A stretch of DNA of 64,000 bases from an uncultured Duncaniella sp. (GCA_910589485.1 CAJUSW010000014.1:4982-68981), one strand, 5' to 3'. Shown: positions 27,420-39,571, counted from the first letter of the stretch. The notes: generated from the sequence alone by a model not told the origin. Numbers and translations are program-made.

Positions 27420-29702
27420 TCATGACACTTGCGGACTTGTGAAACTTCGGTAGGAGGATGGGGCAAGGTTGAGTTTGCCCGATGCTCGGAGCATCTTTCG
27501 CAAAGAGGTCACGAACTCCTGGCTCTCCTGCAGAACGTTGAGATATACATACACTACGGTAAGATTGGAAGCGTCTCCTTTCTGAATATATCCGTATGCG
27601 TCCTTCGACCGTGCCGACAGTTCATTCTTGATGCGCTCACACCGACGGCGCAGGGCGTCAATCTCCTCGGGCTGGCTCACCTCTATCACCCGCTCGGCAT
27701 CGAGCAACACATCACGTATCTTGTCGCATATCGCCATGAACGACTTGTGGAAATGCTCGGGAAGAGGCCGGAAATTGTTATCCACATGCTCCTTGCACAC
27801 TTCATTGATGCGCCTCAGGCTATAGGTCATCGACATGGCCATGTTGTTGCTCAGGTGGAACCACGTGTTCTTCTCCATGGCAATCTCGGGGGTCACGCGA
27901 CGCAGACACAGGGTGAGTTTCCGGCGTTGCCCCTTGAGAACATCCTTCTCGGTGACAAGGGCCTTTTCGGAGCGCGACAGGGCCTTGTTGTCGTCATTGA
28001 TGAAGCCGGCTGTAACCTCGGAATAGGCTTCGGCTGCAAATGTAAGGAACATTCTCTCCTTCTCGTTGATATACACTCTCAGGAGAGGCCACACTTCGGC
28101 AGGATTCTCGGTGGACAGAATGGTCTGGAAGAGCGTATCGCTCTCCATCTCCTTCTTCTTGTTCTTGAAACGGATATTGCTACGTATGAGCAGTATCACC
28201 GCTATGGCGGCTCCGGCAAACATGACCGGTACCCCACCCTTGTGCATGAGGCATACCACTATACCCGCACCGATGAACGCAACGCCGGCAGTGATGAACC
28301 ATCCGCCTATCACCGATATCACGCCTGTGATGCGGAACACGGCACTCTCACGTCCCCAGGCACGGTCGGCGAGCGAGGTGCCCATAGCCACCATGAAGGT
28401 CACGAAAGTGGTGGAAAGCGGCAACTTCATGGATGTGCCCCACGCAATGAGCATGCCGGCAAGCATAAGATTGACCGAACCTCTCACAAGGTCAAATGCC
28501 GCGCCATCCTCGGGCTGAGCCTTGGTAGCATCCATGCGTCGGGCCAGCCAATGCCGCATACCGGCGGGCATCACCTCCATGACACCATTATAGGCACGGA
28601 GGGTGGCACGTACAAGTGCGCGTCCCAGACGTGAGGATCCAAACATCTCATCGCCCTGGTTCTGTGAGCTAAGCCCCACGGTGGTCTGAGTCACGCGCCT
28701 GGCTTTGCTCGATGTGGCAAGAGCCACAACCATTATCATACCGGCCCCCACGAGATAATAGAACGGCGTCTCGGCCGGACCGTTCAGGCTCCCCATCATG
28801 AATCCGTGGACATCACCGCCACCATTGGCCATGTAGTCCTGGAGGGATGCAGCCGACGTGAGCGGTACACCGATAAAATTCACCAAGTCATTACCGGCAA
28901 AGGCCATGGCCAATGAAAATGTACCGAGAAGTACAACAGTCTTGAACACATTGATCCTCAACGCGTGTAATGCCTGCATAAGTACAGTAAAACCTACGAA
29001 ACATACTCCGAGAAGCATGGCGGTGTTGTCCGCTATCCATGCCTTTAGCTCGGGAGTCATAATGGTGAGGTCCTTGATCCCCTTTATGAGCATGAAATAC
29101 ACGATGGCCGTACAGGCAACGCCTCCAAACAGACCGACTTTCCACTTCATACGGCTCTTGTACTCGAACGTGAATATAAGTCGCGTCAGGAACTGTACAA
29201 CCGTACCGAACACAAAGGCTATCGCCACCGAGAGGAAGATTCCGAGTATCACCGAGAGTGCTCTCTCGGCATTGATCAGATCGGCCAGACCAAGCTCACT
29301 GCCGGGAGCGGCGATCTTGAACAAAGCCACTACAAATGTAGCTCCGAGCAACTCAAACACCATCGACACGGTGGTGGATGTGGGCATGCCGAGCGAATTG
29401 AACACATCGAGCAATATAATGTCGGTCACCATCACCGCCATGAATATGGCTATGACATCGTAGAACGACAGATTTTCGGGCCGGAATATACCGTGACGGG
29501 CCACATCCATCATGCCGTTGCTCATGGCCGCGCCGATAAACACTCCTATCGACGCCACTATGAGTATCCGCTTGAACGAAGCCGCCCTCGACCCCACAGC
29601 CGAGGTGAGGAAATTCACAGCATCATTGCTCACTCCCACCGTCAGGTCAAATATTGCCAGCAGGAACAGAAAGATTACTATGACGAGAAATACAATATCC
29701 AT
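27420..29702 (-). CDS. PiT-family inorganic phosphate transporter with PhoU-like C-terminal domain
   Basis: 760 residues, longer than the usual PiT (about 400-500). Two PiT signature repeats are seen: GVSNDAVNFLTSAVG near residue 23 and the SMKLPLSTTFVTFMVAMGTSLADRAWG segment near 430. About ten membrane helices run to residue 510; residues about 520-750 are hydrophilic and helical (FHKSFMAICDKIRDVLLDAERVIE), like the PhoU-related proteins often encoded beside PiT, here fused. Symports phosphate with H+ or Na+. It lies 120 bases downstream of a sensor kinase/regulator pair on the same strand. Confidence 0.93.
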   Translation of the reverse strand: MDIVFLVIVIFLFLLAIFDLTVGVSNDAVNFLTSAVGSRAASFKRILIVASIGVFIGAAMSNGMMDVARHGIFRPENLSFYDVIAIFMAVMVTDIILLDVFNSLGMPTSTTVSMVFELLGATFVVALFKIAAPGSELGLADLINAERALSVILGIFLSVAIAFVFGTVVQFLTRLIFTFEYKSRMKWKVGLFGGVACTAIVYFMLIKGIKDLTIMTPELKAWIADNTAMLLGVCFVGFTVLMQALHALRINVFKTVVLLGTFSLAMAFAGNDLVNFIGVPLTSAASLQDYMANGGGDVHGFMMGSLNGPAETPFYYLVGAGMIMVVALATSSKARRVTQTTVGLSSQNQGDEMFGSSRLGRALVRATLRAYNGVMEVMPAGMRHWLARRMDATKAQPEDGAAFDLVRGSVNLMLAGMLIAWGTSMKLPLSTTFVTFMVAMGTSLADRAWGRESAVFRITGVISVIGGWFITAGVAFIGAGIVVCLMHKGGVPVMFAGAAIAVILLIRSNIRFKNKKKEMESDTLFQTILSTENPAEVWPLLRVYINEKERMFLTFAAEAYSEVTAGFINDDNKALSRSEKALVTEKDVLKGQRRKLTLCLRRVTPEIAMEKNTWFHLSNNMAMSMTYSLRRINEVCKEHVDNNFRPLPEHFHKSFMAICDKIRDVLLDAERVIEVSQPEEIDALRRRCERIKNELSARSKDAYGYIQKGDASNLTVVYVYLNVLQESQEFVTSLRKMLRASGKLNLAPSSYRSFTSPQVS

Positions 29703-29822
29703 ATATGAATCATTAATTGTTTCGGATTCTGTGATTTATTTAGGCATCACAAATTTCCACAATTAATGTTTCATGATTATGAATATTTTGTTGCGTTTTT
29801 ATTGCACGGATATTAAAAAAAG

Positions 29823-31217
29823 CTATCCAAGCCTGAACGTCATCTTAAGACCGTTGTCGTTAGCCGCCGTTATGCATCCGCCGTGCAAAGCCACTGCATT
29901 CTTCACTATGGCAAGCCCGAGACCGGTGCCTCCCGCGGCCCTTGACCGCCCCTTGTCCACCCGGTAGAAACGCTCGAATATGTGGGGCAGATGCTCCTCG
30001 GGGATCCCGCATCCGTTGTCGGCCACCGTGAAATTTCCGTCACTGTCGGCAGTAATGCTTATCTCAGTCCCCCCGCTGTAGGCGATGGCGTTATCGATGA
30101 GATTGCGGAACACCGATTCAAGCAACTGTCGGTTGCCGTCGATCACGATCTGAGGCACATCGGTCACAATCCTCATATCGGTGCGCAGGCGCTCCTCCTC
30201 GGCAACCTCGTCAACCAGTTCACGGAGATCAATGGGCTCCTTCTCGATCATACTGGTCCCCTCGTCCATGCGGGTTATCACCGATACATCCTTAAGCATA
30301 GAGTTCAACCGCTTGGCATTGGCATACAGCCGTTCGATAAACTCGGCCTTTTTCTCCGCGGGCAATTCCGGGTGGTCGCGCAACAGTTCGAGACTCACGA
30401 GCATCGATGCTACCGGAGTCTTCAGTTCATGATTGATATTATTGGTGAGTTGCTTTTTGAGTCGGATCTTATCCTGTTCCTGCCTCATGGCCTCGCGGTG
30501 CTGCTGGTCACGCTGGACATACAGCCTCACGATATTGCTCGCGATACTGCCAAGTTCATCACTCGGGAAAGCCTCATCATTGTATATCCGCTCCCCTCTC
30601 TCGGCTCGTGCGGCAAAAAGGTTAAGGCGCGTGATGCTCTGGGATATGCGTCTCGCCACCATGAATCCGGCCAGGCTCATGAGCAATGTCATCACAGCCA
30701 TTATCCACAAAAGCGTGCGGTCGGCCCTCAGAAATTCCTTCAGCGAATGGGTGTACAGCGCGGCCGATCTCACCACCATCCCATTGTCACCGAGACGGGC
30801 CGAATAGAAATAATCGGTGTCATCGCTCTCGGAATGACGTGCGGTGGAGTACCCTACCCCCTTGGCACGTGCGGTAATGATCTCGGGACGGTCATTATGA
30901 TTGGTCGACGGATAAGGGGTGCTCGTATTGTTATCATACACAACATTGCCGGCACTGTCGATCACAGTAACCCTCAACTGTCCTGTCCCGTCGTCGGGCA
31001 AACCGTGGACCGAATCGGGCGATATGCCCATGCGCAGGCAGTTGATTATATACTCGTTATATATCTGCAACCGGGTATCGAGCAACTCTTTCTTGAACTC
31101 CTTCTCACGACGATACTGGAATGTCATGCACGTGCCCACAAGTATCCAGCACAATGCAAGCAGGTACAACAGCACCCTGGAGCGGAACGACAATCTAATC
31201 CTGCCAGCCATAACCAT
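29823..31217 (-). CDS. Two-component sensor histidine kinase (PhoR/OmpR-partner type)
   Basis: 464 residues. Two membrane helices (about 14-32 and 168-190) flank a periplasmic sensor region; a HAMP-like linker, the H-box NHELKTP, an N-box (NLIDNAIAYSGG) and G-boxes (DNGCGIP, GGTGLGLAIVK) follow. The start (GTG/ATG region at 31217; ATG at 31211 possible) overlaps the end of the response-regulator gene by about 23 bases, showing coupling. The next gene is a phosphate transporter, so phosphate sensing is plausible but not proven; sequence alone cannot exclude envelope stress. Confidence 0.94.
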   Translation of the reverse strand: MVMAGRIRLSFRSRVLLYLLALCWILVGTCMTFQYRREKEFKKELLDTRLQIYNEYIINCLRMGISPDSVHGLPDDGTGQLRVTVIDSAGNVVYDNNTSTPYPSTNHNDRPEIITARAKGVGYSTARHSESDDTDYFYSARLGDNGMVVRSAALYTHSLKEFLRADRTLLWIMAVMTLLMSLAGFMVARRISQSITRLNLFAARAERGERIYNDEAFPSDELGSIASNIVRLYVQRDQQHREAMRQEQDKIRLKKQLTNNINHELKTPVASMLVSLELLRDHPELPAEKKAEFIERLYANAKRLNSMLKDVSVITRMDEGTSMIEKEPIDLRELVDEVAEEERLRTDMRIVTDVPQIVIDGNRQLLESVFRNLIDNAIAYSGGTEISITADSDGNFTVADNGCGIPEEHLPHIFERFYRVDKGRSRAAGGTGLGLAIVKNAVALHGGCITAANDNGLKMTFRLG

Positions 31218-31845
31218 AACCCGAACGGGATATTATGCACCGACCATAAGGGGCAATCTTACTCCTTATGCGGGTCACGTGCACATCCACGGCCCTGTCG
31301 GCCACCACCACTTTCTCGGGCCACACCCGCTGGAGTATCTCGTCGCGCGAGAATATGCGTCCGGGGTGCTCGAGCAACAGAGCAAGGATCTCAAATTCCT
31401 TTCTTGGCATCTTGATCACATTGCCGTCCACTGTGCAAGTGAGCGAGCCACGGTCGCAATGCACCCCTTTGATCCCCTGGGGCCTGGCACGACGCATCAC
31501 CGCCTCGATCCTCGCTATGACATTCTTCACCGAGTAGGGCTTGGTGATATAATCATCGGCACCGAGCCTCAGCCCGGCCACCATATCGTCATCCTCATCC
31601 TTGGCCGTGAGAAATATAATGGGAATGTCGGCCGTGGCAGGATTCTTCTTCAGAATCCCGGCCATATCGGTGCCGCTCATTCCTCCCATCATTATATCGA
31701 GGAGTATGAGGTCATATGAGGCAATATCAAGCTTGAGAGCCTCCTCCGCACCCGATGCGATATGCGCGTCATAGCCCTCAAGCTCAAGGTATGTGCGGAG
31801 ACCCTCAGCGAGGGTCTCCTCATCATCAACAATCAGTATCTTCAC
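31195..31845 (-). CDS. OmpR/PhoB-family response regulator
   Basis: 216 residues. The receiver domain has acidic residues VDDEE, the phospho-acceptor in LILLDIMMGG, Thr in FLTAKDE and Lys in YITKPYS; the C-terminal winged helix has the RVWPEKVVVADRAVDVHVTRIRSKI recognition region. It uses a GTG start whose first bases overlap the stop of the upstream GH28 gene (GTGA at 31842-31845), so translation should be coupled to a pectinase gene, an unusual partner. Partner of the downstream kinase. Confidence 0.95.
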   Translation of the reverse strand: MKILIVDDEETLAEGLRTYLELEGYDAHIASGAEEALKLDIASYDLILLDIMMGGMSGTDMAGILKKNPATADIPIIFLTAKDEDDDMVAGLRLGADDYITKPYSVKNVIARIEAVMRRARPQGIKGVHCDRGSLTCTVDGNVIKMPRKEFEILALLLEHPGRIFSRDEILQRVWPEKVVVADRAVDVHVTRIRSKIAPYGRCIISRSGYGYGWQD

Positions 31846-33395
31846 TTCTGCTTTATGTTCTTGTTCTTTCCGGTGTACTCGACAGGGGTCGAGGATACGA
31901 AGTTACAGCCCGAGAATGTAGCGTCAGTTACATTATTTACCGTCATTGCCGGTCCCTCGGCCGGGCGTATCGTCACATTGTCGAGCACTATATTCTTGGA
32001 CTCCGATAGCAATCCGCCCTCACGTGCGGTGAACACCGAATTGGTCACACGTATATTATCGATAGGCATTTCGGGAATACCGTTGAATTTCAAGGCTTTG
32101 CCCGAGCGGAACGAGGTGACATCATTGATGAATATGTCACGGAACTGGGGAGTGGTCTCATCGACCGGCGGAATCTCGGCAGGAGCGTTCTTCACGAAAT
32201 AGTACAGGTCGAATGTGATGGCATCACCAGAAATATCGAGCATGTTCACATTGTCGATGAATATGTTCTTCACCACTCCACCACGGCCTCGGGTGCTCTT
32301 GAAACGCAGACCTATATCAGTACCGATAAACTGGCAGTCGGCCACCAAAACATTGGCCACGCCACCCGACATCTCGCTACCCACAACGAAACCTCCATGG
32401 CCATGGAACACACGGCAGTCGCGCACGATCACATTCTCGGTGGGAATTCCGCGCTTTCGGCCGGCCTCATCCTTGCCCGACTTCAGACAGATGGCATCGT
32501 CGCCCACATCGAGCGTGGAGCGGTACACTATCACATTGCGGCATGACTCCACATCGAGTCCGTCGCCGTTCTGGGCAAAATCGGGATTCTTGATGAACAC
32601 CCCGTCGACGATAAGATTCTCACACATGAGGGGATGCACGTTCCATGCGGGAGAGTTCTGGAATGTCACTCCCTGAAGCATCACATTCTTGCATCCCACA
32701 AGCTGGACCATCACCGGACGCAGGTAGCGCTTGATGGCCGAGGCTTCCTCCTTGGTAAGAGATCCGCGACGGTCCCCTTTGCACAGCTCCTCGCCATCGA
32801 TACTCCCCTGGGTGGGATACCACAGACGATCATCCTTGACCACTCCACCGGTAGCTATCAGCTTCTTCCACTCACCGGCGGTGAGTTTATCTCTTTTCAC
32901 CGGACGCCATGCCCCGCCGTTGCCGTCGATAACACCGTCGCCGGTTATGGCCACGTTCTCGAGGTCAATACCCGATATGGGCGACTGGGTGCGCCAAGCC
33001 TCAAATCCCTCATATACCACGTAGCGGGTCTCATATAGGCTATCGTCGGCCGAGAAGGTGATTATGGCACCTCCGTCGAGATGGAGATTTATATTGGATT
33101 TCAACTCTATCGGTCCGGTGAGCCATACTCCCGCCGGGACATTAAGCGTGCCACCGCCCTGGGCTGAGAGATGATTAATGGCATCGGCAAACGCCTTGGT
33201 GTTCAATGTCTCACCATCGGCCACAGCACCGAAATCGGCCAAAGAGATTGTACGATCAGGAAATTTAGGGCTATCGATTACCGGCATCTCAAACTGAAGG
33301 CCTTTATACAGATGATCATAGTTCCCGGCTTGCATCACACCGCACCCGAGAGTCATAGCTACCGACATGGCGGCAATGGCTGAAAATAGTTTCAT
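31842..33395 (-). CDS. GH28 polygalacturonase-like pectinase, paralog 1
   Basis: 517 residues from ATG 33395 (signal peptide MKLFSAIAAMSVAMTLG); a longer reading from 33458 crosses the promoter and is rejected. GH28 catalytic motifs are complete: N-G-D-G-L-D, V-G-D-D-A-I, H-G-H-G-G and R-F-K-S. Expected to hydrolyse galacturonan or rhamnogalacturonan bonds in the periplasm or at the surface. Closely related to the GH28 at 46406-47974 over its whole length. Stop overlaps the response-regulator start. Confidence 0.93.
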   Translation of the reverse strand: MKLFSAIAAMSVAMTLGCGVMQAGNYDHLYKGLQFEMPVIDSPKFPDRTISLADFGAVADGETLNTKAFADAINHLSAQGGGTLNVPAGVWLTGPIELKSNINLHLDGGAIITFSADDSLYETRYVVYEGFEAWRTQSPISGIDLENVAITGDGVIDGNGGAWRPVKRDKLTAGEWKKLIATGGVVKDDRLWYPTQGSIDGEELCKGDRRGSLTKEEASAIKRYLRPVMVQLVGCKNVMLQGVTFQNSPAWNVHPLMCENLIVDGVFIKNPDFAQNGDGLDVESCRNVIVYRSTLDVGDDAICLKSGKDEAGRKRGIPTENVIVRDCRVFHGHGGFVVGSEMSGGVANVLVADCQFIGTDIGLRFKSTRGRGGVVKNIFIDNVNMLDISGDAITFDLYYFVKNAPAEIPPVDETTPQFRDIFINDVTSFRSGKALKFNGIPEMPIDNIRVTNSVFTAREGGLLSESKNIVLDNVTIRPAEGPAMTVNNVTDATFSGCNFVSSTPVEYTGKNKNIKQK

Positions 33396-33421
33396 GGTAA
33401 CACTATAAAAATTTAACTCTA

Positions 33422-33429
33422 CAAAGTTA
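33422..33429 (-). promoter_or_regulatory. -7 promoter element for GH28 paralog 1
   Basis: TAACTTTG on the minus strand, 26 bases upstream of ATG 33395; it supports the shorter start. Confidence 0.6.
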
Positions 33430-33483
33430 ATGATTCCATAGGAATTTTCAACCCACACGGATATAAAACTCTTCTTTTTTTTC

Positions 33484-33491
33484 TATCTTTG
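33484..33491 (+). promoter_or_regulatory. -7 promoter element for cutC
   Basis: TATCTTTG, 25 bases before the GTG start at 33517, divergent from the GH28 promoter. Confidence 0.6.
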
Positions 33492-33516
33492 CAACTCAAT
33501 CTCATCATATATAATT

Positions 33517-34191
33517 GTGGAAAGAGTATTAGAAGTGTGCTGTGGCAACATGGCATCAGTCAGGGCTGCAAGAGAGGCCGGAGCCTACCGTGTGGAACTC
33601 TGCCGGGATCTCCCGCTCGACGGGCTGACACCCGATGAGGTCGCTATCAGCGAGGCTGTGGCGGAGGGAGGTCCACGTGTCAACGTGCTTATACGCCCGG
33701 TCGACGGCGGATTTGTCTACGATAGTTCGATGTTTGGCATAATGCTCAGGCAGATCAGCTCGGCGGCCTCTCTCGGAGCATCAGGCGTGGTGATAGGAGC
33801 CCTCACCCCCGAGGGGGATATCGACACACATTCATGCGCCCCGTTGGTGGAACTGGCCAATGCCTCGGGTCTGACGGTGACATTCCACCGTGCATTCGAC
33901 CGGTGCGCGGATCCCCGTCAGGGACTCCGTGACATTATAGCCATGGGGTGTGACCGTGTGCTCACATCAGGGCAAGCCCCCACAGCTCTCGATGGGATAC
34001 CTCTGCTCAGGGCACTCAATGAAGAGTACGGCGACCGCATCATCATTATGCCGGGTGGAGGTGTGAACCTGTCCAACGCCCGCACAATCCTCGACGAGAC
34101 GGGATGCCGCGAGATACACGGCTCGTGCCGATCGGCCGGCGATATCTCCGATCCGTCACTGATCCGCGCAATAATGCAATCAATCGAATAA
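33517..34191 (+). CDS. cutC: CutC-family protein
   Basis: 224 residues, GTG start. The N-terminal LEVCCGNMASVRAAREAGAYRVELC and GLTPDEVAISEAV segments, the HRAFDRCADP segment and the GGGVN motif are those of CutC TIM-barrel proteins. Long called copper homeostasis proteins, though the copper role is not well established. First gene of an operon with a transglutaminase-like protein (28-base gap) and a HAD phosphatase (27-base gap). Confidence 0.93.
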   Translation: MERVLEVCCGNMASVRAAREAGAYRVELCRDLPLDGLTPDEVAISEAVAEGGPRVNVLIRPVDGGFVYDSSMFGIMLRQISSAASLGASGVVIGALTPEGDIDTHSCAPLVELANASGLTVTFHRAFDRCADPRQGLRDIIAMGCDRVLTSGQAPTALDGIPLLRALNEEYGDRIIIMPGGGVNLSNARTILDETGCREIHGSCRSAGDISDPSLIRAIMQSIE

Positions 34192-34219
34192 TCATATCCA
34201 TCGATACAGTCCATACACC

Positions 34220-36679
34220 ATGAAAACAAGACATCTGCTTTCAGTGGCTGCCGCCGTGGCAATCATAGGCCCGGCCATGGCCGTGAGTCCGGAAGAAAAG
34301 GAACGCACCCTCGACTATCTCTACTCAGTGATGCCCCTGCCCGATTCACTCAACTATTCCCGCAGTTTCTGGGAAAAGAATGTTGAGACATCTCTTGAGG
34401 CCCGCGAGACAATGCCCTGGGGGCACAAAGTGCCCGACCGCGAATGGCGTCACTTCGTGCTACCTGTCCGTGTCAACAACGAGGAGCTCGATTCTTCCCG
34501 CATGGTGTTCTATCACGAACTGCGCGACCGCGTAAAAGGCTTGACTATGACCGAGGCAGCCCTCGAAGTCAACCACTGGTTACATGAGAAAGCCTCCTAC
34601 CGTCCGTCGGATCCCCGCACCTCTCCGGCACTTGCCACAGTGCGCACAGGCTGGGGCCGTTGCGGCGAGGAAAGCACCCTTGGCGTGGCTGCCATGCGTT
34701 CAGTGGGCATTCCCGCACGCCAGGTGTACACCCCGCGATGGGCCCACACCGACGACAACCACGCCTGGGTCGAGGTATGGGTCGACGGTGCATGGCATTT
34801 CCTCGGAGCATGTGAACCGGAACCCGTGCTCGACCTTGCCTGGTTCAACTCGCCCGCATCGCGCGGCATGATGATGGCAACAAACGTGGCCGGAAAATAT
34901 GACGGACCTGAGCAACAGCTGTACTCCGACAGCTGCTTCACACGCATAAATGTGACAGCCAACTATGCTCCCGTGCGCCGTGCGACCGTCCGTGTGGTTG
35001 ATGCCGAGGGACGTCCCGTGGCAGGTGCGCCGGTAGGGTTCAGGCTCTATAATTATGCCGAGTTCTTTCCCCTGCTACAGACTGTCACCGATGCTGACGG
35101 CCAGGCATGGGTGGAATGTGGATATGGCGATATACTCGCCTGGGCCAATACGCCCGGCAACGGTGCTTATGGCTATACTCTGCTAAAAAGTGATGCCGAT
35201 GGGCCTGTGACACTTAAGCTCGACTCCCCCATGGGATCCTTCGATCTCGATGTTGTACCGCCGGCGCCGTCAGGCTCCGCCCCGGCTCCATCACAGGCTA
35301 TGATAGATGAGAACAACCGCCGTAAGGCATACGAGGATTCACTGCGGGCTGTGAGAAGCGCTACATTCTTCAATCCCGAAACCGCCCGGGAGTTTGTGAA
35401 CCGGACTTTCGCCACCGCTGACTCAGCCGACCGCAAATCACTCGAAACCCTTCTTGTAGAAAGCTACGGCAATCACTCGGCTATAACAGCGTTCCTGACT
35501 GCCAACAGCGACCGTCCACGGGAAATAGTGGATTTCTTCTCTAAACTTCAGGCCAAGGATTGGCGCGACATCTCCCCCGCCGTGCTCGACGCATGTTTCC
35601 GACAGGGACGCATAGTGGATCCGCGCGTGGAGTGGGAGACGCTCACACCGTTCCCCGTACAGTTTGACTCCATATTTGGTGAAGATGTGCGCCGACGCTG
35701 GAATTCCAATCCCGAAGAAATACGCCGATGGATCGAGAGCAATATCAGGATCGACAACAGCCGAAACCCCAACTTCTACCCCATATATCCGGCCACGGCT
35801 GTTAAAGCCGGCGTGGCCGACAGCCATTCACGCGAACTGCTGTACGTGGCTCTGTGCCGATGGGCCGGCATACCTGCCGCTATCGACGAGGTGACAGGTC
35901 AGACCCAAAGCGCCGGGGATGATGCTTCAGCCAAAGCCCTGTTCCGACTCACATATCCCGAGACGGGTACCGTGCCCGACGATCCTAAATACTTTGTGCA
36001 CTTCACACTATCATCGATCGGCAAGGACGGCCGTCCGCATCTGCTTAACTATCCCGAGGATGCCACTTGGCGCTCAATGTTCAAGGAGGGCGTTAACCTT
36101 GCTCCCGGCCGTTACATGCTCACCACCGGGCGCCGTCTCGCATCAGGATCGGTCAACGCTCACGTGGAGATATTCGACATAGCCGGAGCAGATACCATCA
36201 CAATGCCGTTGACTCTGCGCCACGATCCGTCGGCCGCCGAGATCATCGGTTCGGTCAACGCCGATCCGCTTCTGCCGCTTACCGGGCGCGGATTCTTCGT
36301 GGCTGCCGCAGTGGCCCCCGATCATGAACCGTCGTCCCACTTCCTCAACGAGCTCGCCGCCTCGGCCAAGCAATTCGAGGCATGGGGCCGACCTATAGTC
36401 CTGCTCTTCTCCACACCCGAGGAAGCCGCCCGGTTCAATCCCGCCAAGCATCCGGGTCTGCCGTCGACCGTAGTGGTGGCAACCGACGCTTCGCTTACCC
36501 GTCCGTTCCTTGAGGAGCTCAACGGACAGTTCCATTTCGCCCAGGGCGATAATCTGAACACCGGATTGCCCGTAGTGGTTGTGGCCGATTCGTTCAATCG
36601 CGTTGTGCAGATCTCCACCGGTTACTCGGTAGGATCGGTAGACCGCATCGCCAACATCCTCCCCATGCTCCCGGAATAA
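34220..36679 (+). CDS. Exported transglutaminase-like protein
   Basis: 819 residues with signal peptide (MKTRHLLSVAAAVAIIGPAMA). A transglutaminase/cysteine-peptidase core lies at about 110-230, with Cys in GWGRCGEES, His in DDNHAWVEVWV and Asp in the ACEPEPVLDLAW region. It is followed by an Ig-like/carboxypeptidase-regulatory domain (ATVRVVDAEGRPVAGAP), a long helical region with a second degenerate transglutaminase-like segment (SRELLYVALCRWAGIPAAIDE), and a C-terminal thioredoxin-like stretch. Probably periplasmic and acting on peptides or peptidoglycan; substrate unknown. Confidence 0.85.
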   Translation: MKTRHLLSVAAAVAIIGPAMAVSPEEKERTLDYLYSVMPLPDSLNYSRSFWEKNVETSLEARETMPWGHKVPDREWRHFVLPVRVNNEELDSSRMVFYHELRDRVKGLTMTEAALEVNHWLHEKASYRPSDPRTSPALATVRTGWGRCGEESTLGVAAMRSVGIPARQVYTPRWAHTDDNHAWVEVWVDGAWHFLGACEPEPVLDLAWFNSPASRGMMMATNVAGKYDGPEQQLYSDSCFTRINVTANYAPVRRATVRVVDAEGRPVAGAPVGFRLYNYAEFFPLLQTVTDADGQAWVECGYGDILAWANTPGNGAYGYTLLKSDADGPVTLKLDSPMGSFDLDVVPPAPSGSAPAPSQAMIDENNRRKAYEDSLRAVRSATFFNPETAREFVNRTFATADSADRKSLETLLVESYGNHSAITAFLTANSDRPREIVDFFSKLQAKDWRDISPAVLDACFRQGRIVDPRVEWETLTPFPVQFDSIFGEDVRRRWNSNPEEIRRWIESNIRIDNSRNPNFYPIYPATAVKAGVADSHSRELLYVALCRWAGIPAAIDEVTGQTQSAGDDASAKALFRLTYPETGTVPDDPKYFVHFTLSSIGKDGRPHLLNYPEDATWRSMFKEGVNLAPGRYMLTTGRRLASGSVNAHVEIFDIAGADTITMPLTLRHDPSAAEIIGSVNADPLLPLTGRGFFVAAAVAPDHEPSSHFLNELAASAKQFEAWGRPIVLLFSTPEEAARFNPAKHPGLPSTVVVATDASLTRPFLEELNGQFHFAQGDNLNTGLPVVVVADSFNRVVQISTGYSVGSVDRIANILPMLPE

Positions 36680-36706
36680 TCCCCCGAAATTACTCTTCAA
36701 GACATT

Positions 36707-37324
36707 ATGATACGCAACCTCATATTTGATTTTGGAAAGGTGCTGGTAGATTACGACTTCCAGCAACTCATCACACAATTTTTCAGTGAAACCGAAAAGG
36801 AGGCCGAAAAGGAGTTCCTTGACATCATCACATCCGATGAATTTCTCGACCAATGCGATCTCGGTGAGATGAATCTGGAGGAACTGGTGAATCACTACAC
36901 CGAACGTTACCCCAAATTCAGCCGGGAGTTCCGCATGTTCAATGACCGCTACATTGAATTTGTACTCGGAGAGATGCCGGGTATGCGAGAATTGCTCACC
37001 CGCCTCAAAAAGATGGGTTACCGCCTCTACGGCCTCACCAACTGGTGCAGTGTGGTGCATGAGGTGATGCGCCGATACGGGATATTCGACCTTCTCGACG
37101 GACGCGTGGTATCGTCGGAGGAAAAACTGATCAAACCCGACCCGGCCATCTACCGATGCCTGTGTGAGAGATATTCCCTCAAACCCGAAGAGTGCCTGTT
37201 TACCGACGATAAGGAGAAGAACGTGGCGGGAGCCAAGAGCATAGGCATGGAGGCTGTGGTGTTCACCGATGCCGAGACCTACCGTAAGGACCTGGCCCGC
37301 ATCACCGGTAATGCCGAGATATAG
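36707..37324 (+). CDS. HAD-superfamily phosphatase (HAD-IA, YihX-like)
   Basis: 205 residues. Motif I is FDFGKVLVD, the D-x-G variant normal for YihX-type hexose-phosphate phosphatases; motif II lies in YGLTNW, motif III around the KLIKPDPAIY lysine and motif IV in FTDDKEKN. Likely a cytosolic sugar-phosphate phosphatase. Last gene of the cutC operon, ending at a terminator shared with ligA. Confidence 0.88.
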   Translation: MIRNLIFDFGKVLVDYDFQQLITQFFSETEKEAEKEFLDIITSDEFLDQCDLGEMNLEELVNHYTERYPKFSREFRMFNDRYIEFVLGEMPGMRELLTRLKKMGYRLYGLTNWCSVVHEVMRRYGIFDLLDGRVVSSEEKLIKPDPAIYRCLCERYSLKPEECLFTDDKEKNVAGAKSIGMEAVVFTDAETYRKDLARITGNAEI

Positions 37325-37349
37325 CCTACCCGCGTTACATTAGATATAG

Positions 37350-37404
37350 AATCAGAGCGTCGTGTTCTCCGGCTTATGCCCGGCTCACGGCGCTCTGATT
37401 ATTT
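37350..37404. terminator. Terminator between the HAD gene and ligA
   Basis: AATCAGAGCG-type stem (37350-37359) pairs with CGCTCTGATT (37391-37400), with an inner CCGG/GCCCGG element, followed by ATTTTATTATTT. Serves the plus-strand operon and possibly convergent ligA. Confidence 0.8.
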
Positions 37405-37448
37405 TATTATTTCTGAAAATCACAGGACCGAATCGGTCCGTAATTCCG

Positions 37449-39529
<2,081 letters not shown>

Positions 39530-39571
39530 GTATCAGTATCGGGGAAATTTGTTTCGGTCAATGAGAAGATG

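Noticed and set aside
36707..37324. HAD protein missing the second motif I Asp
   Set aside because: The D-x-G form is normal for YihX-type HAD-IA phosphatases, so it is not a defect.
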